From Candidatus Peribacterales bacterium (GTDB lineage: Bacteria; Patescibacteriota; Gracilibacteria; Peribacterales; Peribacteraceae): 64,000 nt of DNA. Numbering within the stretch: the first letter of the stretch is position 1; every line of letters starts with the position of its first letter. The notes under the pieces are model-generated. The model was not told the DNA's origin, searched no databases, and saw only the letters and a list, made by a program, of their open reading frames with translations. The stretch spans positions 1 through 64,000 of the forward strand of contig JAGVDM010000001.1 in assembly GCA_020058765.1 (NCBI GenBank). Reading direction: 5' to 3'. This document shows positions 8,643 to 16,793 of this stretch, one piece after another. The translations under genes and the position numbers were made by a program.

Positions 8643-9373
8643 CGTACTTCGTACGTCAGGTTCACGGAGATCACGATCTCCTGCTCTCCTGTAGGCACGG
8701 GAACGGCTTTCATTTCTTCGACACCTACATCCATCATGACTGCTTCACGAGCCATGTAGGGCATAGGCGGTGTGCCACCGTATCCACCTTCGGAGTAACT
8801 CTTGATATCGCCAAGCCTCTTGCCAAGCTGTGCAGCAAGCACTTTTGCCTTGGCCTCAGCATCTTTGATAGCAAGTTCACGAGCTTGTGCCTGCAGTTCT
8901 TCAGGATCATCGATGGTGAAACTCACGCCACCCGCCTGATTGGCGCCGGCAGTAGTTGCCGCAGAAAGAACTGCACCGATCTTGTCGAGGTCGCGCACTT
9001 TCACGCTTAGGCTCTGGTTTGCCTCGAAACCCTGATCTTCACGCACTCCTTCATTCCAGTCATACGACGGGTAGAGGGAGAGATTCTGTGTAACGATATC
9101 TTTCTCCTCAATATCGAGCGCCTTCACAGCATCAACAATGGCGTTCATTTTTTCGGAGAGTTCGGTCATTGCCTCTTCCGCAGTGGGGTGACGCTCCGTT
9201 TGCACACCAAAGCTCAATTGAGCGATATCGGGGGAAGCATTCACTTCGCCGCGGCCATCTACCGAGATGAGCACGGGGCTATAGTCCTGCTGCTCTACAT
9301 ACTTGCCTGTGATGAACATGCCGCCTGCGAGCAGGGTAACGATGACCGGAACGGTCAGTGTTTTGGTATCCAT
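8639..9373 (-). CDS. SIMPL-domain protein, membrane-anchored
   Basis: The 244-aa protein starts with a transmembrane or signal segment (TVPVIVTLLAGGMFITGKYV). It is followed by a SIMPL/DUF541 domain: ISVDGRGEVNASPDIAQLSFGV, then AEEAMTELSEKMNAIVDAVK, IVTQNLSLYPSYDW, and the terminal VPVPTGEQEIVISVNLTYEVR. SIMPL proteins are extracytoplasmic and of poorly defined role, some tied to oxidative stress. TAGAAT at 9405-9410 predicts a leader of about 25 nt, which contains TTTCCCCC 10 nt before the ATG. Confidence 0.85.
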   Translation of the reverse strand: MDTKTLTVPVIVTLLAGGMFITGKYVEQQDYSPVLISVDGRGEVNASPDIAQLSFGVQTERHPTAEEAMTELSEKMNAIVDAVKALDIEEKDIVTQNLSLYPSYDWNEGVREDQGFEANQSLSVKVRDLDKIGAVLSAATTAGANQAGGVSFTIDDPEELQAQARELAIKDAEAKAKVLAAQLGKRLGDIKSYSEGGYGGTPPMPYMAREAVMMDVGVEEMKAVPVPTGEQEIVISVNLTYEVR

Positions 9374-9404
9374 ATGTGTAGAAGGGGGAAAGGTCTAACA
9401 AGCT

Positions 9405-9410
9405 ATTCTA
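9405..9410 (-). promoter_or_regulatory. -10 box TAGAAT for the SIMPL gene (leadered)
   Basis: TAGAAT on the minus strand lies 31 nt before the ATG at 9373, so the leader would be about 25 nt. This is one of the few clearly leadered genes in the window. Confidence 0.4.
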
Positions 9411-9459
9411 CGAACAAGCGGCGCAAAAGTAACGTGACGGCGTGCAACTTGCTACGGAA

Positions 9460-10227
9460 TTACGCCGCCTCGGTAATGCCGTACCGCTTGTACCCTTCGC
9501 GCTCCAGTTGCACTGCAAGCTCTGAGCCACCACTTTCCACAATGGAACCGCGGACCATCACGTGCACATGATCCGGGCGAATGTGATCAAGAATGCGAAC
9601 ATAATGTGTAACGAGCAGCGCAGAAAACTGCGGACTGCGCATGCTGTTCACGCCTTCAGCAACGATCTTCAGCGCATCGATATCGAGTCCGCTATCTGTT
9701 TCATCAAGGAGCGCGAGGAGCGGCTGCAGGAGCAGTAATTGCAGAATTTCTGCCTTCTTCTTTTCGCCGCCACTGAACCCCTGGTTGAGCGCGCGATCAG
9801 CAAATGCAGGATTCATGGAAAGTTCCTCCATTTTTGCAGCGAGCATTTTCTGAAACTTAATGGGTGAGCGCTGCACCGCATCTGGAGTGCGCACTGCCAT
9901 CTGCGCATTGTAGGCCGCATGCAAAAAACTTCGGAGGCTCACACCAGCGATTTCTTTGGGGTACTGAAACGCGAGGAACACCCCAGATTGCGCGCGCTCA
10001 TGTGGCTCCATAGCCAATAGATCCTTGCCCATAAACCGCACTGAGCCTCCGGTAACGGCGTAGGCAGGGTGCCCGGCAAGCGTGCTCACGAGTGTCGATT
10101 TCCCGGAACCGTTCGGCCCCATGATTGCGTGCACTTCGCCAGCATCAATGGTGAGCGACAAACCGGACACTACCGGTGTATCGCCAACAGCGATGGAAAG
10201 ATCGCTGATTTGCAGGAATGGGGACAT
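9460..10227 (-). CDS. sufC: SufC, ATPase of the SUF Fe-S assembly complex
   Basis: This is a 255-aa ABC-type ATPase. It has Walker A GPNGSGKST (near residue 37), a Q-loop region FLAFQYPKEIAGVSL that is characteristic of SufC, the signature FSGGEKKKAEILQLLLL and Walker B LLALLDETDSGLDIDALK, where the usual acidic catalytic residue and D-loop are present. SufC powers SufBCD scaffold rearrangement. CATACT lies 7 nt before the ATG. It is divergent from the ferredoxin gene, with 106 bp between the starts. Confidence 0.95.
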   Translation of the reverse strand: MSPFLQISDLSIAVGDTPVVSGLSLTIDAGEVHAIMGPNGSGKSTLVSTLAGHPAYAVTGGSVRFMGKDLLAMEPHERAQSGVFLAFQYPKEIAGVSLRSFLHAAYNAQMAVRTPDAVQRSPIKFQKMLAAKMEELSMNPAFADRALNQGFSGGEKKKAEILQLLLLQPLLALLDETDSGLDIDALKIVAEGVNSMRSPQFSALLVTHYVRILDHIRPDHVHVMVRGSIVESGGSELAVQLEREGYKRYGITEAA

Positions 10228-10234
10228 CGGGGAA

Positions 10235-10240
10235 AGTATG
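10235..10240 (-). promoter_or_regulatory. -10 box CATACT for sufC
   Basis: CATACT on the minus strand is 7 nt from the ATG at 10227; it predicts a leaderless or near-leaderless mRNA. Confidence 0.4.
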
Positions 10241-10333
10241 CATCATTCGTGCAGCGCCTGTGGAAAAAAATGCTGGAAGTGGCGGCAATGCTCTTCCGCA
10301 AACGGGTGCGGCTCGCGCATACTCATTGCCCAG

Positions 10334-10621
10334 ATGCCAAAGGTGACATACCACTTCAACGGCCAAACAAGAACCGTGGAAGGGAAAGAGGGCGAAACCA
10401 TCCTGCAGATCGGGCTGGATAACGGCATATCCATTGAACACGCTTGTGGCGGTAATGGGTTCTGCACGACATGCATGTGCAAGGTGAAGAGCGGTATGGA
10501 GCACCTTTCTCCACGTAGTGATCGCGAAGACAACATGGGCGTCACTGATGACCCCGATCGCTTAAGCTGCCAATCCATTGTGGGGAGTGGCGACGTAGAG
10601 GTGGAAATGGTGGAGTTTTAA
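10334..10621 (+). CDS. 2Fe-2S ferredoxin
   Basis: The 95-aa protein has the adrenodoxin/plant-type cluster motif CGGNGFCTTC (C-x5-C-x2-C) at residues 35-44 and a fourth ligand in RLSCQS. An N-terminal beta-grasp (MPKVTYHFNGQTRTV) precedes it and an acidic surface (DREDNMGVTDDPDR) follows. It likely donates electrons, possibly to Fe-S assembly given the adjacent, divergent sufC. The frame opens far upstream at 10082, antiparallel to sufC; the ATG at 10334 gives the normal ferredoxin N-terminus, with CATACT at 10318-10323. The stop overlaps the convergent TPR gene by 4 bp. Confidence 0.92.
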   Translation: MPKVTYHFNGQTRTVEGKEGETILQIGLDNGISIEHACGGNGFCTTCMCKVKSGMEHLSPRSDREDNMGVTDDPDRLSCQSIVGSGDVEVEMVEF

Positions 10622-11391
10622 GCGTTTGCCAGTGCGGCAAGTTTCGCCTTCACATCTTCATCGTATGGTTGCAAACGATTGATGCGACGATAGACCTCTT
10701 CTGCGCGGTCAATTTGCCCCAAGCTCACGTAGCATTCCGCCAACATACGTAGCAAATCAATATCGCGCGAAAGGCGCGCGCTGGCTTTTTCCAGAAGCGG
10801 CGCAGCATCACGCAGGCGACCAGCAGCAATACATGCACGACCCAGTGCATAGCAACGATCCGGATTGGCAGGGTCGCGGCTGAGAGCCTGTTTGTACGCA
10901 TCACAAGCATCCTCGTACTGCTCAAGGCGGTAGTACGCCAAGCCCAGATTGCTCCAGTACGATACGTCTTCTTGCTTATCGAGAAGCTCGCGATAGAGCG
11001 CCGCGGCTTTCAGTTCGCGATCTGTTGTAAGGTACAGCTTCGCCAATTCCGCGCGCACCTCGTACGCTGCGGGATCGATGGTAAGCGCTTGGATGTAGAG
11101 GCGCTCCATCTCTTCTGTTTGCCCCTGTGCCTGTGCACGCTCCGCCTTACGGATCAAGGAGCGCACCTCCTGTAATTGACGTGCCGTAGCGCGGGAGTTG
11201 CCATCGGGACGATCCACAGGAATATCCTCTACTGCGTTGAATCCGCGCTCTGCAGCAGAGTCTGCTCGCTTCTTAATTCCACGCACGAATTTGCGCACCG
11301 TGCGATAGCGCAGTGCAAGCCGCACGCCGAGAAACGCGCACAGACCAATAAGAGAGCCGAGCAGGACGAGGAGGTACACCACGCGGGACAA
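10618..11391 (-). CDS. Membrane-anchored TPR protein
   Basis: The 257-aa protein has one N-terminal transmembrane segment (VVYLLVLLGSLIGLCAFLGV), a basic linker, then five or so tetratricopeptide repeats (residues 85-255). Examples are AAALYRELLDKQEDVSYWSN, LGLAYYRLEQYEDACDAYKQ and LAECYVSLGQIDRAEEVYRR. TPR arrays mediate protein-protein contacts; the partner is unknown. The start is uncertain: the longest frame begins with TTG at 11391, with TAGGTT only 3 nt upstream, and a GTG 9 nt further in is an alternative. Confidence 0.8.
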   Translation of the reverse strand: MSRVVYLLVLLGSLIGLCAFLGVRLALRYRTVRKFVRGIKKRADSAAERGFNAVEDIPVDRPDGNSRATARQLQEVRSLIRKAERAQAQGQTEEMERLYIQALTIDPAAYEVRAELAKLYLTTDRELKAAALYRELLDKQEDVSYWSNLGLAYYRLEQYEDACDAYKQALSRDPANPDRCYALGRACIAAGRLRDAAPLLEKASARLSRDIDLLRMLAECYVSLGQIDRAEEVYRRINRLQPYDEDVKAKLAALANA

Positions 11392-11465
11392 GCAAACCTA
11401 GCACTGTAGCAAAGCATCAATCAAGGAAATGCTGCGGAATTCTCGCACAAATACGTGCTTTTCTC

Positions 11466-12434
11466 TTATTTGGCATCTGCCGCGAGTGCAAACTGTTGCA
11501 AGAGGAGTTTGCGGTGCACATTCGTCTGCAATCCGCGAGCGAGTTGGTGCAATGCATCTACTCTCGCCGGCTGGTACTTCTGCTCCCGCAGGGCGATAGC
11601 GAGATGGAGTAAAAACTGCTCTGCTTCGTCGCTACGTTTCTCGAGCGATTCGAGTGATCGCATGCGAGCAAGGAGTGTGTCGGAATCCCAAAACGACCGC
11701 GCACGAGCCGCAATTTGCCGATGCGCGCGCAATTGATCTGGATCATCACGCAACGCGCAGGCAATGCCCGGTGCGCCCTGTGCAATCTGCAGAATGAACT
11801 GCCGATCATCATCGGACACATCGTTGAGCAACGAAAGAATGGATCGCTGTGACAGTGGCCGAAAACGCAGCACACGCGTGCGGGAAATGACTGTAGGGAG
11901 CAGTGACGTGAGCGCCTGTGTAGTGAGAACGAACACCAGCTTTGGCGGCGGCTCTTCCAGAATTTTCAAAAACGCATTGGCAGCGGCAGCCTGCATGCGT
12001 TCCACAGAACGGATGATGCAACAGCGGTACTGCCCAGTTGTGGTTTCGTAGAGGCGTTCTTGCAGCGCACGAATGTCGTCGATGCTGATCACATCGGTTT
12101 TCGCAGACGGCTTCTTGGCACGGTGCTGCTGTGGAGCGTTGGATGTTTGCGCAATCACATTCCAGTCCTCTCGCGTCTCTTCTATCCACAATTGGTCGAG
12201 TACGAGGAGATCGGAATGCGTAAGATTCTCAATCTGTCGGAGTGTGTCTGCCCGCTCTGCATCACCAATGCCAACGCACAGCAATTCGGTGGCAAACCAC
12301 CGAGCAACCGTCATCTTTCCCACGTGTCGTGGGCCAGAGAGGAGGTACGCATGCGACACATTCTCTTGGGCAAGATCGTTGGAAAGCTGCCCAAGAATTT
12401 CGCTATGGCCAACAATAGAGTGCTGCTCTGCCAA
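11466..12434 (-). CDS. holB: DNA polymerase III delta' subunit (clamp loader)
   Basis: The 322-aa AAA+ protein has the clamp-loader N-terminus (IVGHSEILGQL), a P-loop-like GPRHVGKMTVA, a sensor-1 region with AFLKILEEPPPKLVFVLTT and the SRTRVLRFRPLS segment, all typical of HolB/DnaX family proteins. It is too short and lacks the zinc cysteines and C-terminus of DnaX, so delta' is the better call. Start is TTG, supported by TACCAT 7 nt upstream. It lies 21 bp downstream of the secA stop on the same strand. Confidence 0.85.
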   Translation of the reverse strand: MAEQHSIVGHSEILGQLSNDLAQENVSHAYLLSGPRHVGKMTVARWFATELLCVGIGDAERADTLRQIENLTHSDLLVLDQLWIEETREDWNVIAQTSNAPQQHRAKKPSAKTDVISIDDIRALQERLYETTTGQYRCCIIRSVERMQAAAANAFLKILEEPPPKLVFVLTTQALTSLLPTVISRTRVLRFRPLSQRSILSLLNDVSDDDRQFILQIAQGAPGIACALRDDPDQLRAHRQIAARARSFWDSDTLLARMRSLESLEKRSDEAEQFLLHLAIALREQKYQPARVDALHQLARGLQTNVHRKLLLQQFALAADAK

Positions 12435-12441
12435 GGGAACT

Positions 12442-12447
12442 ATGGTA
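12442..12447 (-). promoter_or_regulatory. -10 box TACCAT for holB
   Basis: TACCAT on the minus strand is 7 nt from the TTG start at 12434, in the short secA-holB spacer. It supports an independent leaderless transcript and the TTG start. Confidence 0.4.
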
Positions 12448-12455
12448 ACAGAAAC

Positions 12456-15143
12456 CTAGGCTCCGTGGCACTTCTTGTACTTCTTCCCGCTACCGCACGG
12501 GCACGGGTCGTTGCGACCGGCCTTGTCTGCCATCAGCTGTGGCTGCGCTTTGATTGGAGCGCGAAGAGCAGATGGATTCTCGATTAAAGCACCCTCGCGG
12601 GTGACACCCGTATCGCTCAGTTCCGCAACAATGTCTGCCTCATTGGTCTGCACGTTCTCCAGTTGGCGCTGCTCCTCGGCAAGAATCGCCTGCGGTGCAA
12701 ATTGACGGAAGTCGATCTGGAGCAAAGTACGCACTATTGTGTTGTCGATGGCGACGAGCAATTGCTGGAAACGTTTGAATCCCTGATCTTTGTATTCGAT
12801 CAGCGGATCGCGTTGTGCGTAGCCAGAGAACGCCACCTGTTCGCGCAGGTGCGACATTGCGTCAATGTGATCCATCCAGTGTGTATCGATGGAGCGGAGC
12901 GTGATCACACGCTCAGCCTGTGCAACGGTCGAAGCATCATTGTCGGCACACTTTTTCTCGTAGAAGCTCACAAGAGCATTTTCCAAATGCGACTGCAGCG
13001 CACTGGCACTCTGCAAGCGTGCGAGAATTTCTGCAGAAACTTCTGATCGCATCGCGGGGTGCAGGGCGGCCATTGTTTCAATGATTTCGTTCGTGTTCCA
13101 ACGCTCAGGGTCATCGGAAGATGCATGAACGGTGACGAGCGCCTCCGCTTCTTTGCGGATGGCGGAAACCACATCCTGATGCAACGGCCTGGTGCCCACA
13201 TCGCTCACACCACTTTCGTCGGCAGCGAGACGCTCAAGTACTTTTTGGCGACGGACGTAGATGATTTCGCGGTGCTTGTTCATCACGTCGTCGTACTGCA
13301 ATACGTGGCGTCGGATATCGAAGTTTCGGCCTTCTACGCGCTTCTGCGCACTCTCAATACTACGGCTCACAATCGGGTTTTCGAGTGGTTGATCGTCGGG
13401 AACATTGAGGCGCTCCATCATGGATTTGAGGCGATCACCACCGAAGAGGCGCATGAGTTCATCCTCCATAGAGACGAAGAACTGGCTCTCGCCCGGGTCA
13501 CCCTGGCGTCCGCTGCGTCCACGGAGCTGGTTATCGATGCGGCGCGCCTCGTGGCGCTCAGTACCCAAGATCGCGAGACCGCCGAGATCCGCAACACCAT
13601 CACCTAATTTGATGTCTGTTCCTCGACCAGCCATGTTCGTGGCAATCGTGACAGCACCCTTTTGCCCGGCACCTGCGACAATCTCCGCCTCTTTTTGGTG
13701 CTGCTTTGCATTGAGCACTTCATGCGGCACTTTCATTTGCTCAAGAAGTGCACTCATGGCTTCGGACTTCTCGATGGACGTGGTGCCAATGAGTACTGGC
13801 TGCCCGCGCTCGTGCTTCTCTTTGGCAATTTTTGCTGCAGCGCGGAACTTGGCCTCCACGGTGCGGTAAATCGCATCAGATCTGTCCTGGCGTTGTATAG
13901 ATCGATGCGTGGGAATGACGAATGTTCGCACACGGTAGATGGATTCAAATTCCTCTTCCTCCGTTTTGGCAGTACCAGTCATGCCGGCAAGTTTGTCGTA
14001 CAAACGGAAGTAGTTTTGGAATGTAATTGTGGCGAGTGTTTTGCTCTCACGCTGCACGGGTACGCCTTCCTTGGCTTCTATAGCCTGGTGCAGACCGTGG
14101 CTGTAGCGACGGCCGGGCATTAAGCGCCCGGTGAACTCATCGACAATGATGATCTCGCCATCCTTCACGACGTAATCCACATCGGACTGATAGATAGCCT
14201 GCGCTCGGAGTGCTTGCTCGATGTGATGTACCTCTTCAAAACCGCGATCGGTGTAGATGTTCTCGATGCCGAGCACTTCCTCGAGCTTCTTGATACCTTC
14301 ATCTGTAAGGGTCGCAACGCGCTGTTTTTCGTCGCGATTGAAGTGCACATTCTCCTGCAGATTGCGGACAACTGACGAGTACTGCACGTACTTCTGTGTG
14401 GATTCCTCTGCCGGCTGGCTAATGATGAGCGGCGTACGCGCTTCATCGATCAGAATGCTGTCGACTTCGTCCACGATGGCGTAGTACCGCTCGCGCTGTA
14501 CCTGTCGCCCAATGGACGTTGCCATGTTATCGCGCAGGTAGTCGAAACCGTATTCGTTATTGGTGCCGTAGGTAATGTCGCAATCGTATGCGGCTTTGCG
14601 CTCGTTGTGACGCAACTCGTGCAAGATGGTTCCGACCGTAAGGCCGAGTGCTTCGTAGAGCATATTCATCCAGAGCGCGTCGCGTCGCGCGAGGTAGTCG
14701 TTCACGGTAACCACATGTACGCCCTTACCAGCAAGTGCATTGAGATACACAGGCAGCGTACATACGAGTGTTTTTCCTTCTCCTGTTTTCATTTCGGCAA
14801 TATTGCCGCGGTGCAGAATGATCCCACCGAGGATCTGCACATCGAACGGCACCATGTTCCACGTGAATTCCTGTTTCCCAAGAGCGGCCTTTTTGCCCTG
14901 GATGAGTTCGCACGCGCGAATGACCGTGGCAAATGCCTCTACAAGGAGATCATCGGTAGATGCGCCACCTTGAATACGATCGCGAAATTCCTGTGTGCGC
15001 TTGGGCAGATCTTCGAGCGTAAGTGCCTGTACTTCTGCGCTCTGCGCACGCTCGCGCACTTGCCGCACCAGCGGCATGAGCCGCTTGAGTTCCTTTTCAT
15101 TCGGGTCGCCCAGTAAGCGATTGAGTGTATCAAAAATGGACAC
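12456..15143 (-). CDS. secA: SecA, preprotein translocase ATPase
   Basis: The 895-aa protein is complete. It has the N-terminus SIFDTLNRLLGDPNEKELKR, NBD1 Walker A region MKTGEGKTLVCTLP, DEVDSILIDEARTPLIIS (Walker B), the preprotein cross-linking domain, NBD2 with TNMAGRGTDIKLG and the C-terminal SEC-C zinc motif CPCGSGKKYKKCHG. It drives export through SecYEG, matching the many signal-peptide proteins in this window. The frame opens at 15245, but GTG at 15143 fits the SecA N-terminus and lies exactly 6 nt after TATGCT. Confidence 0.98.
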   Translation of the reverse strand: MSIFDTLNRLLGDPNEKELKRLMPLVRQVRERAQSAEVQALTLEDLPKRTQEFRDRIQGGASTDDLLVEAFATVIRACELIQGKKAALGKQEFTWNMVPFDVQILGGIILHRGNIAEMKTGEGKTLVCTLPVYLNALAGKGVHVVTVNDYLARRDALWMNMLYEALGLTVGTILHELRHNERKAAYDCDITYGTNNEYGFDYLRDNMATSIGRQVQRERYYAIVDEVDSILIDEARTPLIISQPAEESTQKYVQYSSVVRNLQENVHFNRDEKQRVATLTDEGIKKLEEVLGIENIYTDRGFEEVHHIEQALRAQAIYQSDVDYVVKDGEIIIVDEFTGRLMPGRRYSHGLHQAIEAKEGVPVQRESKTLATITFQNYFRLYDKLAGMTGTAKTEEEEFESIYRVRTFVIPTHRSIQRQDRSDAIYRTVEAKFRAAAKIAKEKHERGQPVLIGTTSIEKSEAMSALLEQMKVPHEVLNAKQHQKEAEIVAGAGQKGAVTIATNMAGRGTDIKLGDGVADLGGLAILGTERHEARRIDNQLRGRSGRQGDPGESQFFVSMEDELMRLFGGDRLKSMMERLNVPDDQPLENPIVSRSIESAQKRVEGRNFDIRRHVLQYDDVMNKHREIIYVRRQKVLERLAADESGVSDVGTRPLHQDVVSAIRKEAEALVTVHASSDDPERWNTNEIIETMAALHPAMRSEVSAEILARLQSASALQSHLENALVSFYEKKCADNDASTVAQAERVITLRSIDTHWMDHIDAMSHLREQVAFSGYAQRDPLIEYKDQGFKRFQQLLVAIDNTIVRTLLQIDFRQFAPQAILAEEQRQLENVQTNEADIVAELSDTGVTREGALIENPSALRAPIKAQPQLMADKAGRNDPCPCGSGKKYKKCHGA

Positions 15144-15149
15144 GCGGAG

Positions 15150-15155
15150 AGCATA
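15150..15155 (-). promoter_or_regulatory. -10 box TATGCT for secA
   Basis: TATGCT on the minus strand is followed by exactly 6 nt and then GTG (15143); it predicts a leaderless secA mRNA and fixes the start. Confidence 0.5.
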
Positions 15156-15223
15156 GCAGAGGGGAGGCGACCCTTCCGGAGGAAACTCCCGGTTTTTCGG
15201 AGCGAGAGAATGCGAAGAAACAC

Positions 15224-15832
15224 TTAGAACCCGCGGCCGTACCACGGCATGAGTGGCGCATTGCTATAGGGCAACCCTGCAAGGAGAGCAGGGAGAACCT
15301 CCTGCACTTCGCGCAGCTTCGCCTGTTGCGGCGAGCGCGCTGCAAGTGCGACTGAATGTTCTGCAATACATTCCCCCATCCAGAGTGCGTTGGTGGGGAA
15401 CAGTGGAACAAACTCTTCAAGTTGTACCAATATCGGTTCAGGCCAATTGGTGGCATATGTGCCAAACCCGCGTACGAACAGTTCGTGCTTGCGGGTGGAA
15501 TGCAACCAGAGGCAGTCTGCTTTACCACTGCGCGCATGGTACACATCGCTCAGATGTACTCCTGCAATAGGGAGTGTGCGCTGATCGGCAACGGTATTCG
15601 CGCAGGTCACGCCAACACGCAGGCTGGTGAATCCACCGGGACCGGTAACGCAAGCCACGTGTGTGAGTGATTGCCATGATGTATTCGCAGTAGCAAGCAC
15701 GCGTTCAATAGCGGGTATCAACGCGTCATCGCGCATGCCCGGCGATGCGGGTTCGAACGCAAGCACCTGCGCTGTATCGCAACAGGCAATGCAGCCTTCG
15801 TGGCTCGCCAGATCAAGGAAGAGCGTACGCAC
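15224..15832 (-). CDS. tsaB: TsaB, tRNA t6A biosynthesis protein
   Basis: The 202-aa protein has the TsaB/TsaD actin-like ATPase fold N-terminus MRTLFLDLASHEGCIACCD. It also has the hallmark TGPGGFTSLRVGVTCANTVA (usual form GPGSFTGLRIG). In bacteria TsaB forms a complex with TsaD and TsaE to transfer threonylcarbamoyl to A37 of tRNA; tsaC, for the preceding step, is also in this window (36281). The GTG start is exactly 6 nt after GATACT. It is divergent from the glycosyltransferase. Confidence 0.87.
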   Translation of the reverse strand: MRTLFLDLASHEGCIACCDTAQVLAFEPASPGMRDDALIPAIERVLATANTSWQSLTHVACVTGPGGFTSLRVGVTCANTVADQRTLPIAGVHLSDVYHARSGKADCLWLHSTRKHELFVRGFGTYATNWPEPILVQLEEFVPLFPTNALWMGECIAEHSVALAARSPQQAKLREVQEVLPALLAGLPYSNAPLMPWYGRGF

Positions 15833-15838
15833 ATTGTG

Positions 15839-15844
15839 AGTATC
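15839..15844 (-). promoter_or_regulatory. -10 box GATACT for tsaB
   Basis: GATACT on the minus strand lies exactly 6 nt before the GTG at 15832. A second GATACT on the plus strand (15895-15900) serves the divergent glycosyltransferase, 11 nt before its ATG. Confidence 0.4.
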
Positions 15845-15911
15845 GCGAAGAGCGAAACGAAGAGGAAGTATTTCCCCTCACATCCTAAAGGAGCGATACT
15901 GTGCTTCTGCC

Positions 15912-16757
15912 ATGCCAGCGCTCTCCGTCATCATCCCCACGCACAAGCGGCCCGACGTGCTGCGCGAGTGTTTGCGTCACTTGCAATCACAAACTGCACG
16001 GGAAGATATCGAAGTGATCGTCGTGAGCGACGGGCCGGATGCGAGTGCGTGCGCCGTGTGTACGGTGACCGATTGGAAGATGCCTGTGCAGTTCATCGAA
16101 ATCCCCAAACGACAGCAGGGCACGGCGCGCAATGCCGGTCTGCAATTAGCGCGCAGTCCGAGTGTGCTCTTTATTGGTGATGATATTTTCTTGGACGCAC
16201 ACGCGTGCGCTGTGCACCTGCGCACGCACGATCGTGTAAAAAATCACGCCGTATTGGGCCACACAACATGGCACCCGAATGTAGGCATTACGCCGGTAAT
16301 GGAATGGCTAGAACAGAGCGGCTGGCAGTTTGGGTACCCCATGCTGGAGCCGTATACGAAAAGATTCGTACCGGAAGCGGATCAGCATCGATTCAGTTAC
16401 ACGAGCCACATTAGCCTGCCAACACGACTGGCCAAGAAGCACCACTTCCGCGAGGACATGCACCTGTACGGCTGGGAAGATATTGAGTGGGGCACACGCC
16501 TCCGTGATTCCGGCATACGTGTGTTCTACGAACCGGATGCCAAAGCACTGCATCACCACCGCATCACATTAGAAGATTCCTTGAAACGAATGGAAACACT
16601 AGGCAAATCCGCAGCAACGGTGCATAGGCAATCCGAGAGCTTTGACCGGCTCCCAAAGGGAATGAGGCGATTTGCTTATGCGATTGCGGCATTGCTTCCT
16701 ACAACCGCAGGCAAACACCGCAAGGCGTTCCTGGCAGGAATCCGCTCGGGTTCCTAG
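15912..16757 (+). CDS. Family 2 glycosyltransferase
   Basis: The 281-aa GT-A enzyme begins with PALSVIIPTHKRPDVLRECL and has EVIVVSDGPDASA in the nucleotide-binding part. QQGTARNAGLQLARSPSVLF leads to the metal-binding GDDIFLD in place of DxD. The acceptor-side WEDIEWGTRLRDSGIRVFYE follows near residue 195. It transfers a sugar from a nucleotide donor, probably to a surface glycan. No membrane segment is seen. It is upstream of the ftsW-murG pair on the same strand, 36 bp away. Confidence 0.88.
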   Translation: MPALSVIIPTHKRPDVLRECLRHLQSQTAREDIEVIVVSDGPDASACAVCTVTDWKMPVQFIEIPKRQQGTARNAGLQLARSPSVLFIGDDIFLDAHACAVHLRTHDRVKNHAVLGHTTWHPNVGITPVMEWLEQSGWQFGYPMLEPYTKRFVPEADQHRFSYTSHISLPTRLAKKHHFREDMHLYGWEDIEWGTRLRDSGIRVFYEPDAKALHHHRITLEDSLKRMETLGKSAATVHRQSESFDRLPKGMRRFAYAIAALLPTTAGKHRKAFLAGIRSGS

Positions 16758-16778
16758 CGGGTATGTGAACGGTACTCG

Positions 16779-16784
16779 TATACT
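16779..16784 (+). promoter_or_regulatory. -10 box TATACT for ftsW-murG
   Basis: TATACT ends 9 nt before the GTG at 16794, predicting a leader of about 3 nt. murG, 4 bp after the ftsW stop, is probably cotranscribed. Confidence 0.45.
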
Positions 16785-16793
16785 ATTGTCCCC

